Shown one piece after another: positions 22,135 through 32,469 of a stretch of 45,111 nucleotides of DNA (the first letter of the stretch is position 1; each line of letters opens with the position of its first letter). The notes beneath the pieces were generated by a model. That model ran no database searches. It was not told the DNA's origin and worked only from the letters and a program-made list of their open reading frames with translations. Position numbers and translations under genes: made by a program. This DNA is from Mucidula mucida (Eukaryota; Basidiomycota; Agaricomycetes; Agaricales; Physalacriaceae), in assembly GCA_015501055.1 (NCBI GenBank), contig JADNYV010000282.1, positions 1 to 45,111 of the forward strand, given 5' to 3'.

Positions 22135-23341
22135 ATGAAGACCCTCAGCATCCAACGCAAAATCGGGGACGCGACTGTGCCGGCTCTTGGGTTTGGCGCG
22201 ATGGGGCTTAGCATTGGATATGGCGCCGTTGGGACCGACGAAGAACGCTTGAAAGTACGCTAAACTTCCTTGAGCTGATTCCAGCTAACTACATTCATCA
22301 GGTCCTTGACGCTGCGTACGAAAGGGGGTCCACGTTTTGGGACACGGCCGATGTTTATGGCGATAACGAAGATCTCATTGGGAAATGGTCTGCCACTTTG
22401 CCATTTTCTACAGTCCTTGCTTCATCATATGTAGGTTCAAAGCCAACCCAGAGAAACGCTCCTCGATCTTCCTTGCGACTAAATTCGGCTTCAGTATGAC
22501 CGGCGGTCAAGGCGGTCCCGAATACATGAAGCAACAGTTCAACAAATCGCTCGAACGCCTCGGCGTCGAATATATCGACCTGTACTACCAACACAGAGTG
22601 GATCCCAAGGTCCCCATCGAGGTGACCATCGGCGCTATGGCGGAACTGGTCAAGTAAGACATCCTTATACTTGTTCAACTGCTCTTTTTATCTCTCAATA
22701 TTAGGGCAGGCAAAGTCAAGTACCTCGGAATTTCCGAGTGCACCCCTGCAGGCCTCCGCCGCGCACACGCTGTCCACCCCATCTCTGCGCTCCAGATCGA
22801 ATATTCGCCGTTCATGCTCGACCTCGAAAGGCCGCCTTTTGACCTCATATCCACCGCTCGTGAGCTGGGCGTGACTGTCGTCGCCTACGCCCCTCTCGGT
22901 CGTGGATTGCTCACTGGACAGATTAAGTCTCTCAACGATCTTGAAGCTGACGACTTCCGGCGCACACTTCCCAAGTTTGGTGAAGCGAATTTTCCAAAGA
23001 TCTTGGGACTCGTCGAGAAGATTGGGGAGGTGGGGAAGAGGCATGGGGCGACGCCAGGGCAAGCTGCGTTGGCGTGGGTCTTGGCGCAGGGAGTCAACTT
23101 TACGGTGATTCCCGGGACGAAGAGGATCAAGGTTCGTTTGTCTACTGTTCTGGCTAGCATTATGCTTACTCGATTGTAGTATCTTGAAGAGAACATTGGT
23201 GCTGATAATGTCAAGCTGAGCAAGGAAGAACTTGCCGAGATCAGGAAGGCGGCAGAGGCGACGGATATTCCTGGGGCGAGGTATGGAGCGGGTATGATTG
23301 ATATGGTGGGCGTTGAGAGTCCCCCCCTGGAGAAAGCGTGA
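22135..23341 (+). CDS. Aldo-keto reductase (AKR13/YakC-like)
   Basis: Five exons, 22135-22254, 22302-22387, 22435-22653, 22705-23131 and 23180-23341, give 337 residues with all phases agreeing. It is an NADPH-dependent (beta/alpha)8 reductase of aldehydes and ketones, presumably cytosolic. The catalytic tetrad is complete: Asp54 and Tyr59 in FWDTADVYG, Lys85 in ATKFG and His122 in YYQHRVD. The C-terminal cofactor site is the stretch [13 protein letters not shown]. The ordered start [20 protein letters not shown] is standard for the family. No lesions are visible. It is divergent from the MFS gene and followed 372 nt later by the SDR gene on the same strand, so the two reductases could be co-regulated; that is inference. 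Confidence 0.93.
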
Positions 23342-23713
23342 AGTTGCAAGCATGTTTCAAAGCCCGTGTATGTATAACAATTCTAACTTGATTTTGGGCA
23401 TTATGTAGGCTGCACGTTTCTCAGTTCAACGCGAATGTGTCTCCGGATCCAACATCAGGTACACTCCGCTATGATACACTTCGAGCGTCATCGCTTATGC
23501 TTTCCGAATGGATGGCCGTCGATGTCAGTTTCCATTGTGAGTAGTAACCCCGAACTGGTTACTCGGGCTCCATACTTGGGCTGGTGGAGCAAATGTCGCT
23601 AAGCGGTAAGGTTATACTTCAACAACTGCTGACCGTAACCTCGACGTCATCTAGCGCTTACTACCTGGATATAAAGACTGAGGCAACTAACCGCCACTGA
23701 TAATTATCACTCA
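23342..23713. other. Intergenic, no gene seen
   Basis: This is the 3' region of the AKR gene and the promoter of the SDR gene. No open frame or conserved motif stands out. A TATA-like ATATAAAG occurs near 23668-23675, about 40 nt before the SDR start. Confidence 0.4.
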
Positions 23714-24889
23714 ATGCCTGGACTAGAAACTCAACAACTTACGAAGCGCCGGGGGAGGGGTGCGGAGGCTGATAGCGATGCGATTCGTGTTCGCGATGCA
23801 GGTGGTGCTGGGGATCTTCCTCATATTGTGCTGTCGGAGGAGAGCAATCCGTTGACAGCGCCTATTCCTCTGCCTGTGAAGACATCTCACGAGAGGGCGG
23901 CCGAACGTTTCTCGGTTGAGGGTAATGCCATTGGTGTGTATACTATACACATTTTTGTAACTGTAGCTAACTTGGTCACAGTGACGGGAGGTTCCGGTGG
24001 CTTGGGTCTTCCTTGTGTGCGGGCTCTCCTCGAGCACGGCGCGTCGGGCGTGTGTATATTTGACGTCGCGCCGTCGCTGAAGGGGGCGCAGTCCGCTATT
24101 GCTGCGCTTCGTCGCGACTTCAAGGACGCGACGGTTATTACGAAGGTTGTGGATGTTTCGGGGGAGAAGGCGGTGCGTGCTGCTGTAGACGCCGCAGCGA
24201 AGGAGCTTGGCAGTGTGGATATTATGTTGTGCTTTGCGGGAATCGTGGAGGGCAGGCATGCAATCGATATTACGGAGCATGAGTGGAGGAGAGTTATCGA
24301 CATCAACCTGAACGGGAGCTGGTTTTGCGCTCAAGCTGCTGCACGGTTAGTATTTCATTTTTCTGATTCACTGAACTTGACTGATAGAGGGAAATATCAA
24401 GGCATATGATAGCGCAGAAGAGCGGTGGCGCGATCATCTTGGTTTCGTCAATATCCGGGCACATGATCAACTTCCCTCAGCCACAGATATCTTACAACGT
24501 CTCCAAGGCTGGTGTTCTACATCTAGCGCGCGGCCTGTACGTTCTCTCGTCGTTAACTTGCTCTATCGCCTCTAATAGAATTTTTGTAGTGCAGCGGAAT
24601 GGGCTAGATTTGGAATACGCGTCAATTCAGTCAGCCCGGGATATATGGAGACCGCTATGACGAAGGGCGAGGAGCTCGCAGAGGAGCGCGAGATCTGGAT
24701 GAAGAGCAACCCCATGGGCCGCCTAGGACAACCGGAAGAGCTTACTGGAGCTGTGATCATGCTGTGTAGCAAAGTCGCGGGCCAGTACCTCAACGGTACT
24801 GATGTTGTTGTCGATGGTTTGTACAACCTCCTCGATGTTGACACAATGACTAATACCACAACCCTACAGGCGGCGAAACGGTTTTGTGA
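23714..24889 (+). CDS. Short-chain dehydrogenase/reductase with N-terminal extension
   Basis: Five exons, 23714-23933, 23982-24345, 24402-24536, 24590-24816 and 24870-24889, give 321 residues. A classical SDR core begins with VTGGSGGLGLP (TGxxxGxG cofactor site, residues about 75-85). The catalytic Ser lies in LVSSIS (210-211), and Tyr226 and Lys230 form the YNVSK motif. RVNSVSPGYMETAMTKG and the end YLNGTDVVVDGGETVL are typical of sorbose/mannitol-reductase-like SDRs. The motif usually read as NNAG is CFAGI here. About 70 residues precede the Rossmann fold, rich in charged and Pro residues with no recognised domain; the usual SDR is about 250-270 residues. It follows the AKR gene on the same strand and is convergent with the lactonase-like gene. 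Substrate unknown. Confidence 0.9.
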
Positions 24890-24999
24890 ACGCTGCCGAT
24901 TCCGATATACCCCCCATTTCTGTTGGACCGACTATTGTATATCTCATAGTAACATGTTATCGTGTATTTGTAGTTCAAAGACTAGTTTAGAAATTGACC

Positions 25000-26146
25000 T
25001 TACGCTTTATTACTGCGAGCTTCAAATCTATACGCCACATTGTCCTTATCAAAGAAGGCCCATTTCAGCTTTTCTTTCCACCCCAACCTCTGCCACCCAT
25101 TGTCATCCTTTGAAAAATCGTCAATAACACCGGGAAGTGTACTGTCGTGCGCTAGCAGCACCAATACGTTTGGATCAGTGTCGAGTTCTTGCAGCTTGCC
25201 CAGGGTCTGGCTTGAGACATCCCAGTCCCGGTATGCAGAGTCACCCTTCGGCAGCGTCAGGGGCGGCTCGTCGGGTTTAGCCATGGGAACGGAAGGGAGG
25301 TGGTGTCCTGGACAGACACAAAGCGTATTGGGACGGATAATGCCTGGATGGTGACACGAGTCTCCGCCGAGAAGAACGAATGTGGAGGGTGTTACTCGAA
25401 CGAGTGCGCTGATGTCACCGAGCTTTCATGAAAACTCCTTGAGTTCCGTTACTTTACGGTCTCTCTTCGTGCCGCCATTATTGATCTGTTTCTCTAGAGA
25501 AGACTTTACTTGAAATCAGCTTCGAGTAGCGCATGGCTTGGATATCCCCTCATATCGGATACAGGACCGACGACCAGCTCAGTCGTAGCTGGGAATAACG
25601 AGAGGTCACCTGAAGAACATACCGAGTTTAAAACTTTATCGGTATACAACCGGCGCCGCTGCCCACTCATCAATATGATACAAGTGTGTATGCTAAAAAC
25701 AGAGCGTGAGTTGGAGTCTCTCCATCCGGAAGTTATGTGTATGGCTATGATATCATATTCAATGAGTGTCAAAATGTTAATCGTGAAATAACTTACCTCC
25801 AAATAACTGTATCTATGTCGGCGGGTTTCACACCGCCTGACGCGAGGCGTTCGACGACGTCCTCGTCAACGACCAGACCGCGCAATCCATGATCATGCCA
25901 GACCTTGAACAGATCTTGAACAGCGGGCGCCACAGCGGAATCGTCCTTCCTCATCCCCAAGTCGAACATGAATCGTTTCCCGGATGGATGTTGCAGAAGA
26001 AACGCGTAAATGGGCGCGCGAAAGATCTCATTGCCTGGTGGGATGGGGGAGACAAAGGCCAAAGCGGGAAGGGTCGTTTCAGTGGAGCCAGTATTGATGG
26101 CCTTGACAGAGATGGTAACAGAAGAGAAGGGAATTGTTGCGGTCAA
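25000..26146 (-). pseudogene. Metallo-beta-lactamase-fold lactonase-like gene, decayed
   Basis: The protein resembles fungal N-acyl-homoserine-lactonase-like metallo-beta-lactamases: INTGSTETTLPALAFVSP, then FMFDLGMRKD and KPADIDTVIW in the first exon, GDLSLFPATTELVVGP further on, and VRVTPSTFVLLGGDSCHHPG before a long C-terminal part ending at the stop 25002-25000. Several lesions are visible. The expected start codon is TTG (26146-26144), with no in-frame ATG upstream. The HxHxDH metal motif is not readable: a related stretch at 25692-25671 gives HTHLYH but in the wrong phase. Between SHALLEADFK and the C-terminal part, about 45-50 residues including the usual GHxxGH segment are missing, and a TGA lies in the remaining frame at 25428-25426. 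It is convergent with the SDR gene (110 bp between stops). I judge it non-functional. Confidence 0.65.
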
Positions 26147-26185
26147 AATAAGGTTATTATGCTGCCAATTGAGGCCTGTTCCATG

Positions 26186-26193
26186 TTTTTATA
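26186..26193 (-). promoter_or_regulatory. TATA-like element of the lactonase-like gene
   Basis: The minus strand reads TATAAAAA about 40 nt before the TTG that stands in place of the start codon, so the promoter seems to have outlasted the coding sequence. Confidence 0.35.
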
Positions 26194-26755
26194 GGCCCTA
26201 CGGTACTTGGCTGCCAGCTGCTTGCGCGTTCAACGCGCGCCGAGCGCACAGTGCGGGATTTGGATCAGTAAGAGCTGACTAGCGCTGACTGTTGGATGAC
26301 CAAGTGCGCCCCGAAATGCACACAAAAGTCACAGTCAAAGCGTCCGGGGTGCTCCGACCAAACGCGATCGAGGGCACGTGTCGATGACGGACATCGGCAA
26401 GGTTATCGTCTCTCCACGACAACGACACGATGAGCTCTTTGAACTTTCAAGCGCAGTGGACGTGTAAATACAGGCGACGTGAGCTACGATATTCTCTGGC
26501 ATCTCTCCCCTGCTGAAGACGTGTACAGCGAAAACGCCTCTCGAAGTAAGTCGATGATTGTTCACGAGTCAACTCCTCAAAATTAGCTCGTTAGGCGCAG
26601 AATCTTTACAATCACAGTGAGAAGTCTTCACAAAGTCGTCGTCTCTTGAACCAAGACGTTATCTACTCGTAGTCCGAACAGTTGCATTCCTCTTGGATGC
26701 ATCCTCAGAATGGCTTATCCCAACGTTTCCTTTCTTGGCCTCACTACCCGAAGAA
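26194..26755. other. Region upstream of the DUF4112 core, no certain exon
   Basis: It should contain the promoter and possibly one or more 5' exons of the DUF4112 gene. The DUF4112 frame stays open back to 26693 without an ATG, so an upstream exon is likely, but I could not choose one. Confidence 0.4.
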
Positions 26756-27227
26756 ATGCAATTCGGGCTGGACTCTGTAATTGGCGCGGTTCTCCCTGCT
26801 GTAGGAGACGCCTTCTGTTTGTTTCTTGGTCTCTACCAAGTTCTCCTGAGTATGCTTTTTGGCTTACCGTGGCATATTGTCGGATTGATGGTACGCTCGT
26901 TGTTCCTTCAATATCGTTTACGACCATTTGACTTCGTGAAGCTGCTATACATCATCGCAGACGCTTTCATCGGTGTTATCCCACTTGTGGGCGACCTTCT
27001 CGATGTGGCGTTCAAAGCGAATATATACAATCTTCGGTTACTTGAAAAGGAACTGACACGTAGCCGGTGGGCTGCCGCGGTATGCATTTTGAGTCATAAT
27101 GGCTAGATCCATTGATCATCCTCCTTTGTAGGTCATCATACCAAAGTCGACTGACTGGATTCCGCGACCGCGCAAAGCTGGTGCGAATAGGTTTCGCATT
27201 CCCCGATGGAAGGACGTTTTTGGCTAA
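26756..27227 (+). CDS. DUF4112 membrane protein, 5' end unresolved
   Basis: The reading frame contains MQFGLDSVIGAVLPAVGD and ADAFIGVIPLVGDLLDVAFK, the two Gly-Asp-ending hydrophobic hairpins that define DUF4112. These small proteins are predicted membrane proteins of unknown function found in fungi and bacteria. Exons seen: ending at 26890, 26942-27079 and 27132-27227, with the tail IPRPRKAGANRFRIPRW before the stop. The first in-frame ATG is at 26756, but the frame is open upstream to 26693, so at least one 5' exon is probably missing from this model. The intron 26891-26941 is 51 nt and free of in-frame stops, so its retention would insert 17 residues (VRSLFLQYRLRPFDFVK). Confidence 0.7.
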
Positions 27228-27910
27228 TAAAAGGTCAGTGTTTTCATTCTCCTGATTTTGCTGCTTCCCTAAACATTCCCCCAAGATCTTGCATGTTGTA
27301 CTAGCTATTTTCGCCGACATTTATACCATGAGCGCTGAGGCATTCCGGCGCTATTCTGTATGTCCTTCCGCAAATGAAGTTTTGTTGAATGTCAACAAGA
27401 AGGCGCGCGTACTGTGCACGTCTGGGGGCAACCATCATGCCCATCCCAGGTCAAACTCAAATCGAGACAGGACTAGAATGTCGTCTGTTTTGTTTTAAGA
27501 GAGGGAGTGCCACCGCACTCGCTACTGCTAAGCCTCATGCTCAATGTGGCGCTCGCGTTGACTTATCAGCGCCTCGCTTCACATCTCGCTCCAGTGTTTC
27601 TCGGCCTACAACTTTTATCCGCGCATTGCAAAGGGAAGTAACGACAAGGCTTCATACTGTCTGAGTAAATGTGATTTATTGGAAAGTGGACATTCGTGTG
27701 GACGCATGACTTTGATATCACGTTCTCCTAGAACTTCGGTCAAGATGATTGACCTATTGTTGCTGGAAGCAACCTCTCACGCTTCCGTTTGATGTGCAAA
27801 ACACGACATATGCGAAGGCACGATTTTGATTATACATAACGCATAGGATCGTAGTGAGGACAAAATCCTGTAAGAACAAACAAGTTTACAGGAACGTAAC
27901 CTAACGATTT
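27228..27910. other. Convergent intergenic region, no gene seen
   Basis: The stretch lies between the 3' ends of the DUF4112 gene (+) and the eL30 gene (-). Open frames at 27289-27498 and 27389-27664 show no family resemblance and are probably fortuitous. Confidence 0.45.
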
Positions 27911-28395
27911 TTACGCGGCGTTGCCCTCAGCAAAAGTGAGAAGATCAGAGTCTCCTTGGTCGGAAACGGTCATCACTCTATATACTTGGGTCAGAAGGCA
28001 GCGCAGCGAACAGAAGGGTTAAGATGCTCACCCAACACGGAATAGTTTACCAGCGGCGGTACCCAGAGCGACATTGGTACCCGAAAAATGGTGCACGGTT
28101 GTTTTCGAGAGCATGGCATAGTACTCCAGCTCCGATTTGCGGAGAGGCGGGCAGTTACCAGCGATCAGCACCAATTTGGCTAGCAAAACAGCGCGTCAGC
28201 TCAAGGGACCTTCTCAGCCTCACGCTCCAGTCCCCGGGAGAGATTTGGCGAAGAAAACACACCTTTTCCGCTGCGCATCTGCTTGAGGGCAGACTTATAT
28301 CCGAGGGTGTATTTGCCCGACTTGACGACGAGCGCGAGCCTGGCGGAGATGGACTCGGTGGATTTGGTCGCCTTGGACTTTTTAGAGGGGGCCAT
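27911..28395 (-). CDS. RPL30: 60S ribosomal protein L30 (eL30)
   Basis: Three exons on the minus strand, 28395-28263, 28179-28032 and 27977-27911, encode 115 residues, the usual length. Hallmarks in order are a Lys-rich start ([11 protein letters not shown]), [20 protein letters not shown], the RNA-binding core [40 protein letters not shown] and the acidic end [10 protein letters not shown]. eL30 is a component of the large ribosomal subunit with the L7Ae-like kink-turn binding fold; yeast L30 represses splicing of its own transcript. The first intron is 83 nt, longer than most introns here, and sits right after the 44th codon. Nothing odd is visible. Confidence 0.97.
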
Positions 28396-29214
28396 TGCTT
28401 GTCGTCGGTCTTGAGGTGCTGGTGATGAAGAGATAGAGATTTTTTACGATCAAGCGATCATGATCAAATTGAGACTCAGCCGGTCCTGAGGAGCCGCTCC
28501 CGGCTTCAACCTGGCCTTTGGACTCCATGCATTTCAGCCTCAAATTTGCTCTGGAATGAAAGACTCGTGAAGTGCCGCCGGAGGCGGCTAGAAACCTTGC
28601 TTGGGAAATGGGATTTTAAGCACACGGGCGTTCCGATGTGATACCGTCGACGGTCAGAAGAGTTTGGTTCATAAATTCTATTTTGGGCTTGCCAAACAGA
28701 CCAACACGCCGCGCTGACGTATCAGCTTCCTTGACCAACAACCACGACCATTGTGCTGCTAAATCGCCGCTGCTGCCTGCTGCTGAATGATGTAGCTGAA
28801 TCCCCCATGACTGCACTATTATCTCTTGCTGCACAGGAGATCTCGAGGTCAGTATGCAGTGCTCAGCCCTCAACCGTCAACACTATTTCAGCAGCCCGAG
28901 GTAATGTACAGCCACATGCAAGGCTTCAAACTTCACATCCGCGTGATCAATGTGAAGTTTGAAGCCTCAAAGACCCTAACCCTAGCCAACCATCCTCGCA
29001 CAGCCACATTTTGATCTAATCACATCTTATCTTCTTTTGAGCACGATATCAACGCCGAAGAACGTACTTAAGACACGTCGACATTTCGGGAATGCAGGGT
29101 CACAAGATCAACATTAAATTGAGGCGAGTACTCTAGACAAGACGGTATGCTGCCGACGAAGTAATGTGTAAGATATAAACAGATTCTGTAAATGATAGTG
29201 GAAAGGAATGGTGA
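28396..29214. other. Intergenic, hairpin but no gene seen
   Basis: The stretch starts with the eL30 promoter (divergent side). A small palindrome GCCGCCGGAGGCGGC lies near 28575-28589, and a perfect 18-bp hairpin is annotated separately. Overlapping open frames at 28616-29014 lack a family. Confidence 0.4.
28921..28967. repeat. Perfect 18-bp inverted repeat (hairpin)
   Basis: Arms 28921-28938 (AGGCTTCAAACTTCACAT) and 28950-28967 are exact reverse complements, separated by an 11-nt loop. The hairpin is followed after about 6 nt by CCCTAACCCTAG, two telomere-like units. It lies about 250 bp before the Helitron helicase remnant. Confidence 0.9.
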
Positions 29215-29224
29215 TTAAGCAGTC

Positions 29225-30319
29225 TTGGCCTTCTTAGTTGGGTACATTCCTGTACACTCTGGCAACGACTTGCTTGAGCAGCAAGTTGGGCGGACTATCT
29301 ACGAGGAGTTCTCGACAGTTGTAATCCTGAAGGAGCAGATGAGAGTGGCTGATGAAGGATGGAAAGAAATGCTCTCACGTCTGCGGTACGGCCGTGTGAC
29401 TGCGGAGGACATTGCGATGCTCAGACGACTCGTTATTGGGCATCCCGAGTGTCCAACAACAGACGTTAATGATGGGGAGTGGAAAAAGGCTGCTCTCGTG
29501 ACACCCCGCCATGGAGTTCGGAGGGCTTGGAACGATGCGGCACTGCGGAAACACTGTCAAGAGACGGGTCAGCGTTTATACGTTTGTCGGGCAACCGATA
29601 CGATTAAGGGCAGAGATTTGACCTTGGCAGAGGAGTATGGATTGGCACTGTGCAATAGCCAAAGAACAGCTACAGGGAGGAAATGGAAGGTCAAGAATGA
29701 CCTGGAAGAGACTGTGTCATTTGCGATCGGAGCTCGGGTGATGGTGATTGAAAATATAGAGACTGACCTGGACATTGCTAATGGAGCGCGAGGGTCGATT
29801 GTGGACATTATACTCGACCCCGACGAGCCAGAAATCGCTGACGGAGAAGCAGTTGTACATCTGAAACATCTACCGCTGTATATTCTGGTCAAGAGGACGC
29901 GGACATCGCAACTGGATGGGCTAGAAGAGGGAATCATTCCCATTCAGCCAAGAGAAAGGACAATGCGGATTTCAGTCCAACAACGCAAAGGCGCACCTGT
30001 ATCGCGCTCAGTGAAGCGGCGGCAATTTCCAGTGACATTGGCATATGCATTTACAGACTATCGTGCACAGGGCCAGACGATTGTTCCAGTAATAATCGAT
30101 ATCGCGACACCACCGGGAGGCGCCCTGAATCTGTTCAATATTTATGTCGCATTGTCGAGGAGTTCTGGTCGGCACGCTATACGGTTGCTGAGAGACTTTG
30201 ATGAGGCGGTCTTTTTGCAGGGTCATTCGCCGGAATTGTTGCAGGAAGACGACCGGTTGGAGAAATTGAAAAAGGAGACAATGGATTGGTGGGAGAAGAT
30301 GGGAGCACATCATACATAA
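29225..30319 (+). mobile_element. Truncated Helitron/PIF1-type helicase (C-terminal part)
   Basis: An intron-less frame of about 364 codons matches the C-terminal half of the PIF1-like helicase of fungal Helitron transposons. In order: VILKEQMRVAD, LVTPRHGVRRAWNDAALRKH, GARVMVIENIETDLDIANGA (the PIF1 signature around the second RecA-like domain), FTDYRAQGQTI (motif V) and IYVALSRSSGRHAIRLLRDF (motif VI). The N-terminal half, with the Walker A GxxGxGKT and Walker B boxes and any Rep nuclease domain, is absent. A stop precedes the frame at once and there is no ATG at the left edge (TTG at 29225). It is a fragment and cannot be an autonomous element. Genuine cellular PIF1 is unlikely because of the missing ATPase half and the Helitron-like motif wording. 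Confidence 0.8.
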
Positions 30320-31061
30320 CGTAGTAGTGTAGTAGTTAACGAAGCAGGCAGCGGAGCAAAGGACCGGGGCAAGAGTTGCCGCCGGTTTGTACATGTTTGC
30401 GATATTCAAGCCGGCGGTTAATTTCATAGGTGGAAGGACCTTGACAAGCAAGGTGACTACAGTACTACGTGGTCAACTTTCAAGCCCGGATTGGAGATTG
30501 CACCTGCCGCACCGCAGAGGACAACTCCCAGATCGCGGACTGAGGGTCCCTTCTGTCGCGTTTACGAGGCTGCATTGTAGCCGCACGAAAGTAAGACCAA
30601 GGCGGTGGCGCTATGGATTGTCAACAACCGAAAACACTTCGGTCTCGATTCATCGCTGCAGTTGCGATGATGCTATAAGTTCGTGCACTTTTTGTTCCCT
30701 TATAGTCGCTGATATATTTTGGTGATTTGGCACAGGTTACTACAAGCCCAATCTGGTTATCTATCACGGTGTCGATACGTTAATACCACGGCTTCCTCGG
30801 ATTCTAGTAACAAATCATCGCTCTAATCACGCTCTAGGTTGACGAGCATTGAATTTTGCTCTCAATTCTTCTACCTGGTCAAGTTGTCTCCTCCAGACAC
30901 TGTCAGTGAGTGGGTGCTAGTAATCACTTCGAGTCCACTCAACACCACAGTTCGGGTTCTCCTCCCCTCGTTAGAGGTGCTTGTATAGTTGTACTTATCA
31001 GGTCTTTACATCGCGGAATGTTTGTACGTCTAGTGTTTAGACTTCTTCATCGTCTACGTTG
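30320..31061. other. Intergenic; stem-loop downstream of helicase remnant
   Basis: No gene is seen. A 12-bp stem with two G-T wobbles (30378-30389 with 30407-30418, 17-nt loop) lies 60 bp beyond the helicase stop. No CTRR terminus follows within 15 nt, so a Helitron 3' end is not established. Confidence 0.4.
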
Positions 31062-31568
31062 ATGGAACAACTTTACAGTTGGTCGGACAATTCAACACTG
31101 TGCGATTGGACATTCGCGAGAGCTACTGGTGTGAGTAGAAGTCAATTCCAAATCTGGTCGCTTATAAATAGCGTATTCTGCAGTCAACTTCGACCGAGAC
31201 GGTGAACTCGTCTGGGGCGGTCTAATGATCAACTACCTCGTCGCGTCTGGAACTTTTGCACGCTGCGTTGACTTCTTCCGATGAGGATGCGTACTTGTCC
31301 TAAGACTGTTCTAATGTGGGCTAGATGGTCGAGCTCACCATAATGTGTCTTCTTCCCAGGGTATTCTTGTTTCCGTGGCATCTTGAACAGGGGAATACTG
31401 AATCGAGGAAGGCCTACGCGGTTGCGGATAGAGAGCTGGAGCTACAAGCGCAATAAGGCACGATGAGCCCAGGGTGGTTGTCTAACGACTACCCTCAGCG
31501 GTTCCGATTTTTGGTATGGGATGAACGAGGCAATGTTGAGTACGCTAATGATACATGGATTTATTAGA
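31062..31568 (+). pseudogene. Possible decayed gene of unknown family
   Basis: A short exon from the ATG at 31062 (MEQLYSWSDNSTLCDWTFARATG) could splice over a GT-AG gap to NFDRDGELVWGGLMINYLVA, but this runs into a TGA. Further coding-like pieces follow in other frames (FPWHLEQGNTESRKAYAVADRE, with stop, then SNDYPQRFRFLVWDERGNVEYA ending at TAG near 31568). The pieces look protein-like but I do not recognise a family, and no continuous model is possible. Confidence 0.3.
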
Positions 31569-31649
31569 CTTCATTCGTTGATGCCATCTAGCCTACAATC
31601 AGTCTCCTGCAAGATGACTATAATGACAATGAATCTTCGGCTCCCCACT

Positions 31650-32091
31650 TCACTCGATGCATAAGATCAAGCGCTCTTCATATCTAAAGCAATTGTCATC
31701 TGGAACCCCAAAACAACGAGTGAGTGAGAGACATACCTTTGCCGCCATTCAAATGCTCTTCCTCGGTGCGAACTTGGAGGACCTGCGTCTCCTCAGAGGC
31801 AGTATAGTAATCCTTCATACCCCCGTATCGCAGCTGCCTCTCCGGGAGTTGGTACGATGCGCCGTGCTGGGTCATGGCCATGTAGTCCTCTTCACTCCAT
31901 CCTTCATCGTTGCAGCGTTCGGGGTGCAAGCCGTCCGGATGGAACCGCGGGACGGGGTGTGAGACGGCGGAAACATGCTTTGTCTCAATCAGAGTAGTAA
32001 CCGTCCGCAAGGGAAGGATTGGGGTCTGAGCTCTGTGCAGAATGCAGCGGATCGAGTGCAAGTTCAAATGAGCAGAGCGCATGTTTATCAT
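31650..32091 (-). CDS. Small hypothetical protein
   Basis: Two exons, 32091-31737 and 31699-31650, give about 134 residues and join in phase over a 37-nt GT-AG intron (GTATGT...TTCCAG), at the short end for basidiomycetes. The frame is also open upstream to 32220, so a longer start is possible. The first ~35 residues are rich in Arg, His and Leu without acidic residues (MRSAHLNLHSIRCILHRAQT), which could be a mitochondrial targeting sequence. The body contains HPVPRFHPDGLHPERCNDEG and a Gln/Glu/Tyr-rich segment (EEDYMAMTQHGASYQLPERQ). I do not recognise a family. It is divergent from the DUF6535 gene. Confidence 0.4.
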
Positions 32092-32469
32092 GGGCGAAGA
32101 AGGGGTGTCTATATTGCACTGCCTGAAGCATCCTGCCTTTTCTAGGAGTCTGGTGAAGTTCTGCGTAGTTTCACACGGGAGTCTGGTCCTTTCGGGCGAG
32201 GTCAGAAGATCGAAACACAAGTCACAAGACCTTTAGCACCATTGGATCTTACTGAAGGGAAAGTCGTGCATCGCAGTAGTTGTGTTGTTGTGTTTGGAGA
32301 ACAATACTGAATTAAAGCTGCCGAATGCACATCGGGCACGAGATCTCGCCGTGATGTCGGATTTGCAAGTAGCCGGGGTCATCAGCGCATCAGCTTTTGT
32401 TCGCTTTCTGCTTTCGCACCATAACGATAACAGTCGAAAACGAGTCAAGAGGCACCTTGAAAGCACTGC
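32092..32469. other. Divergent intergenic region, no gene seen
   Basis: This is the shared upstream region of the small hypothetical gene (-) and the DUF6535 gene (+). No TATA box or conserved element stands out. Confidence 0.4.

Noticed and set aside
28974..28985. Telomere-like CCCTAACCCTAG
   Set aside because: Only two units; too short for an interstitial telomere tract on its own.
29569..29943. Antisense open frame inside the helicase remnant
   Set aside because: It mirrors the open coding frame of the opposite strand and has no own start or motif.
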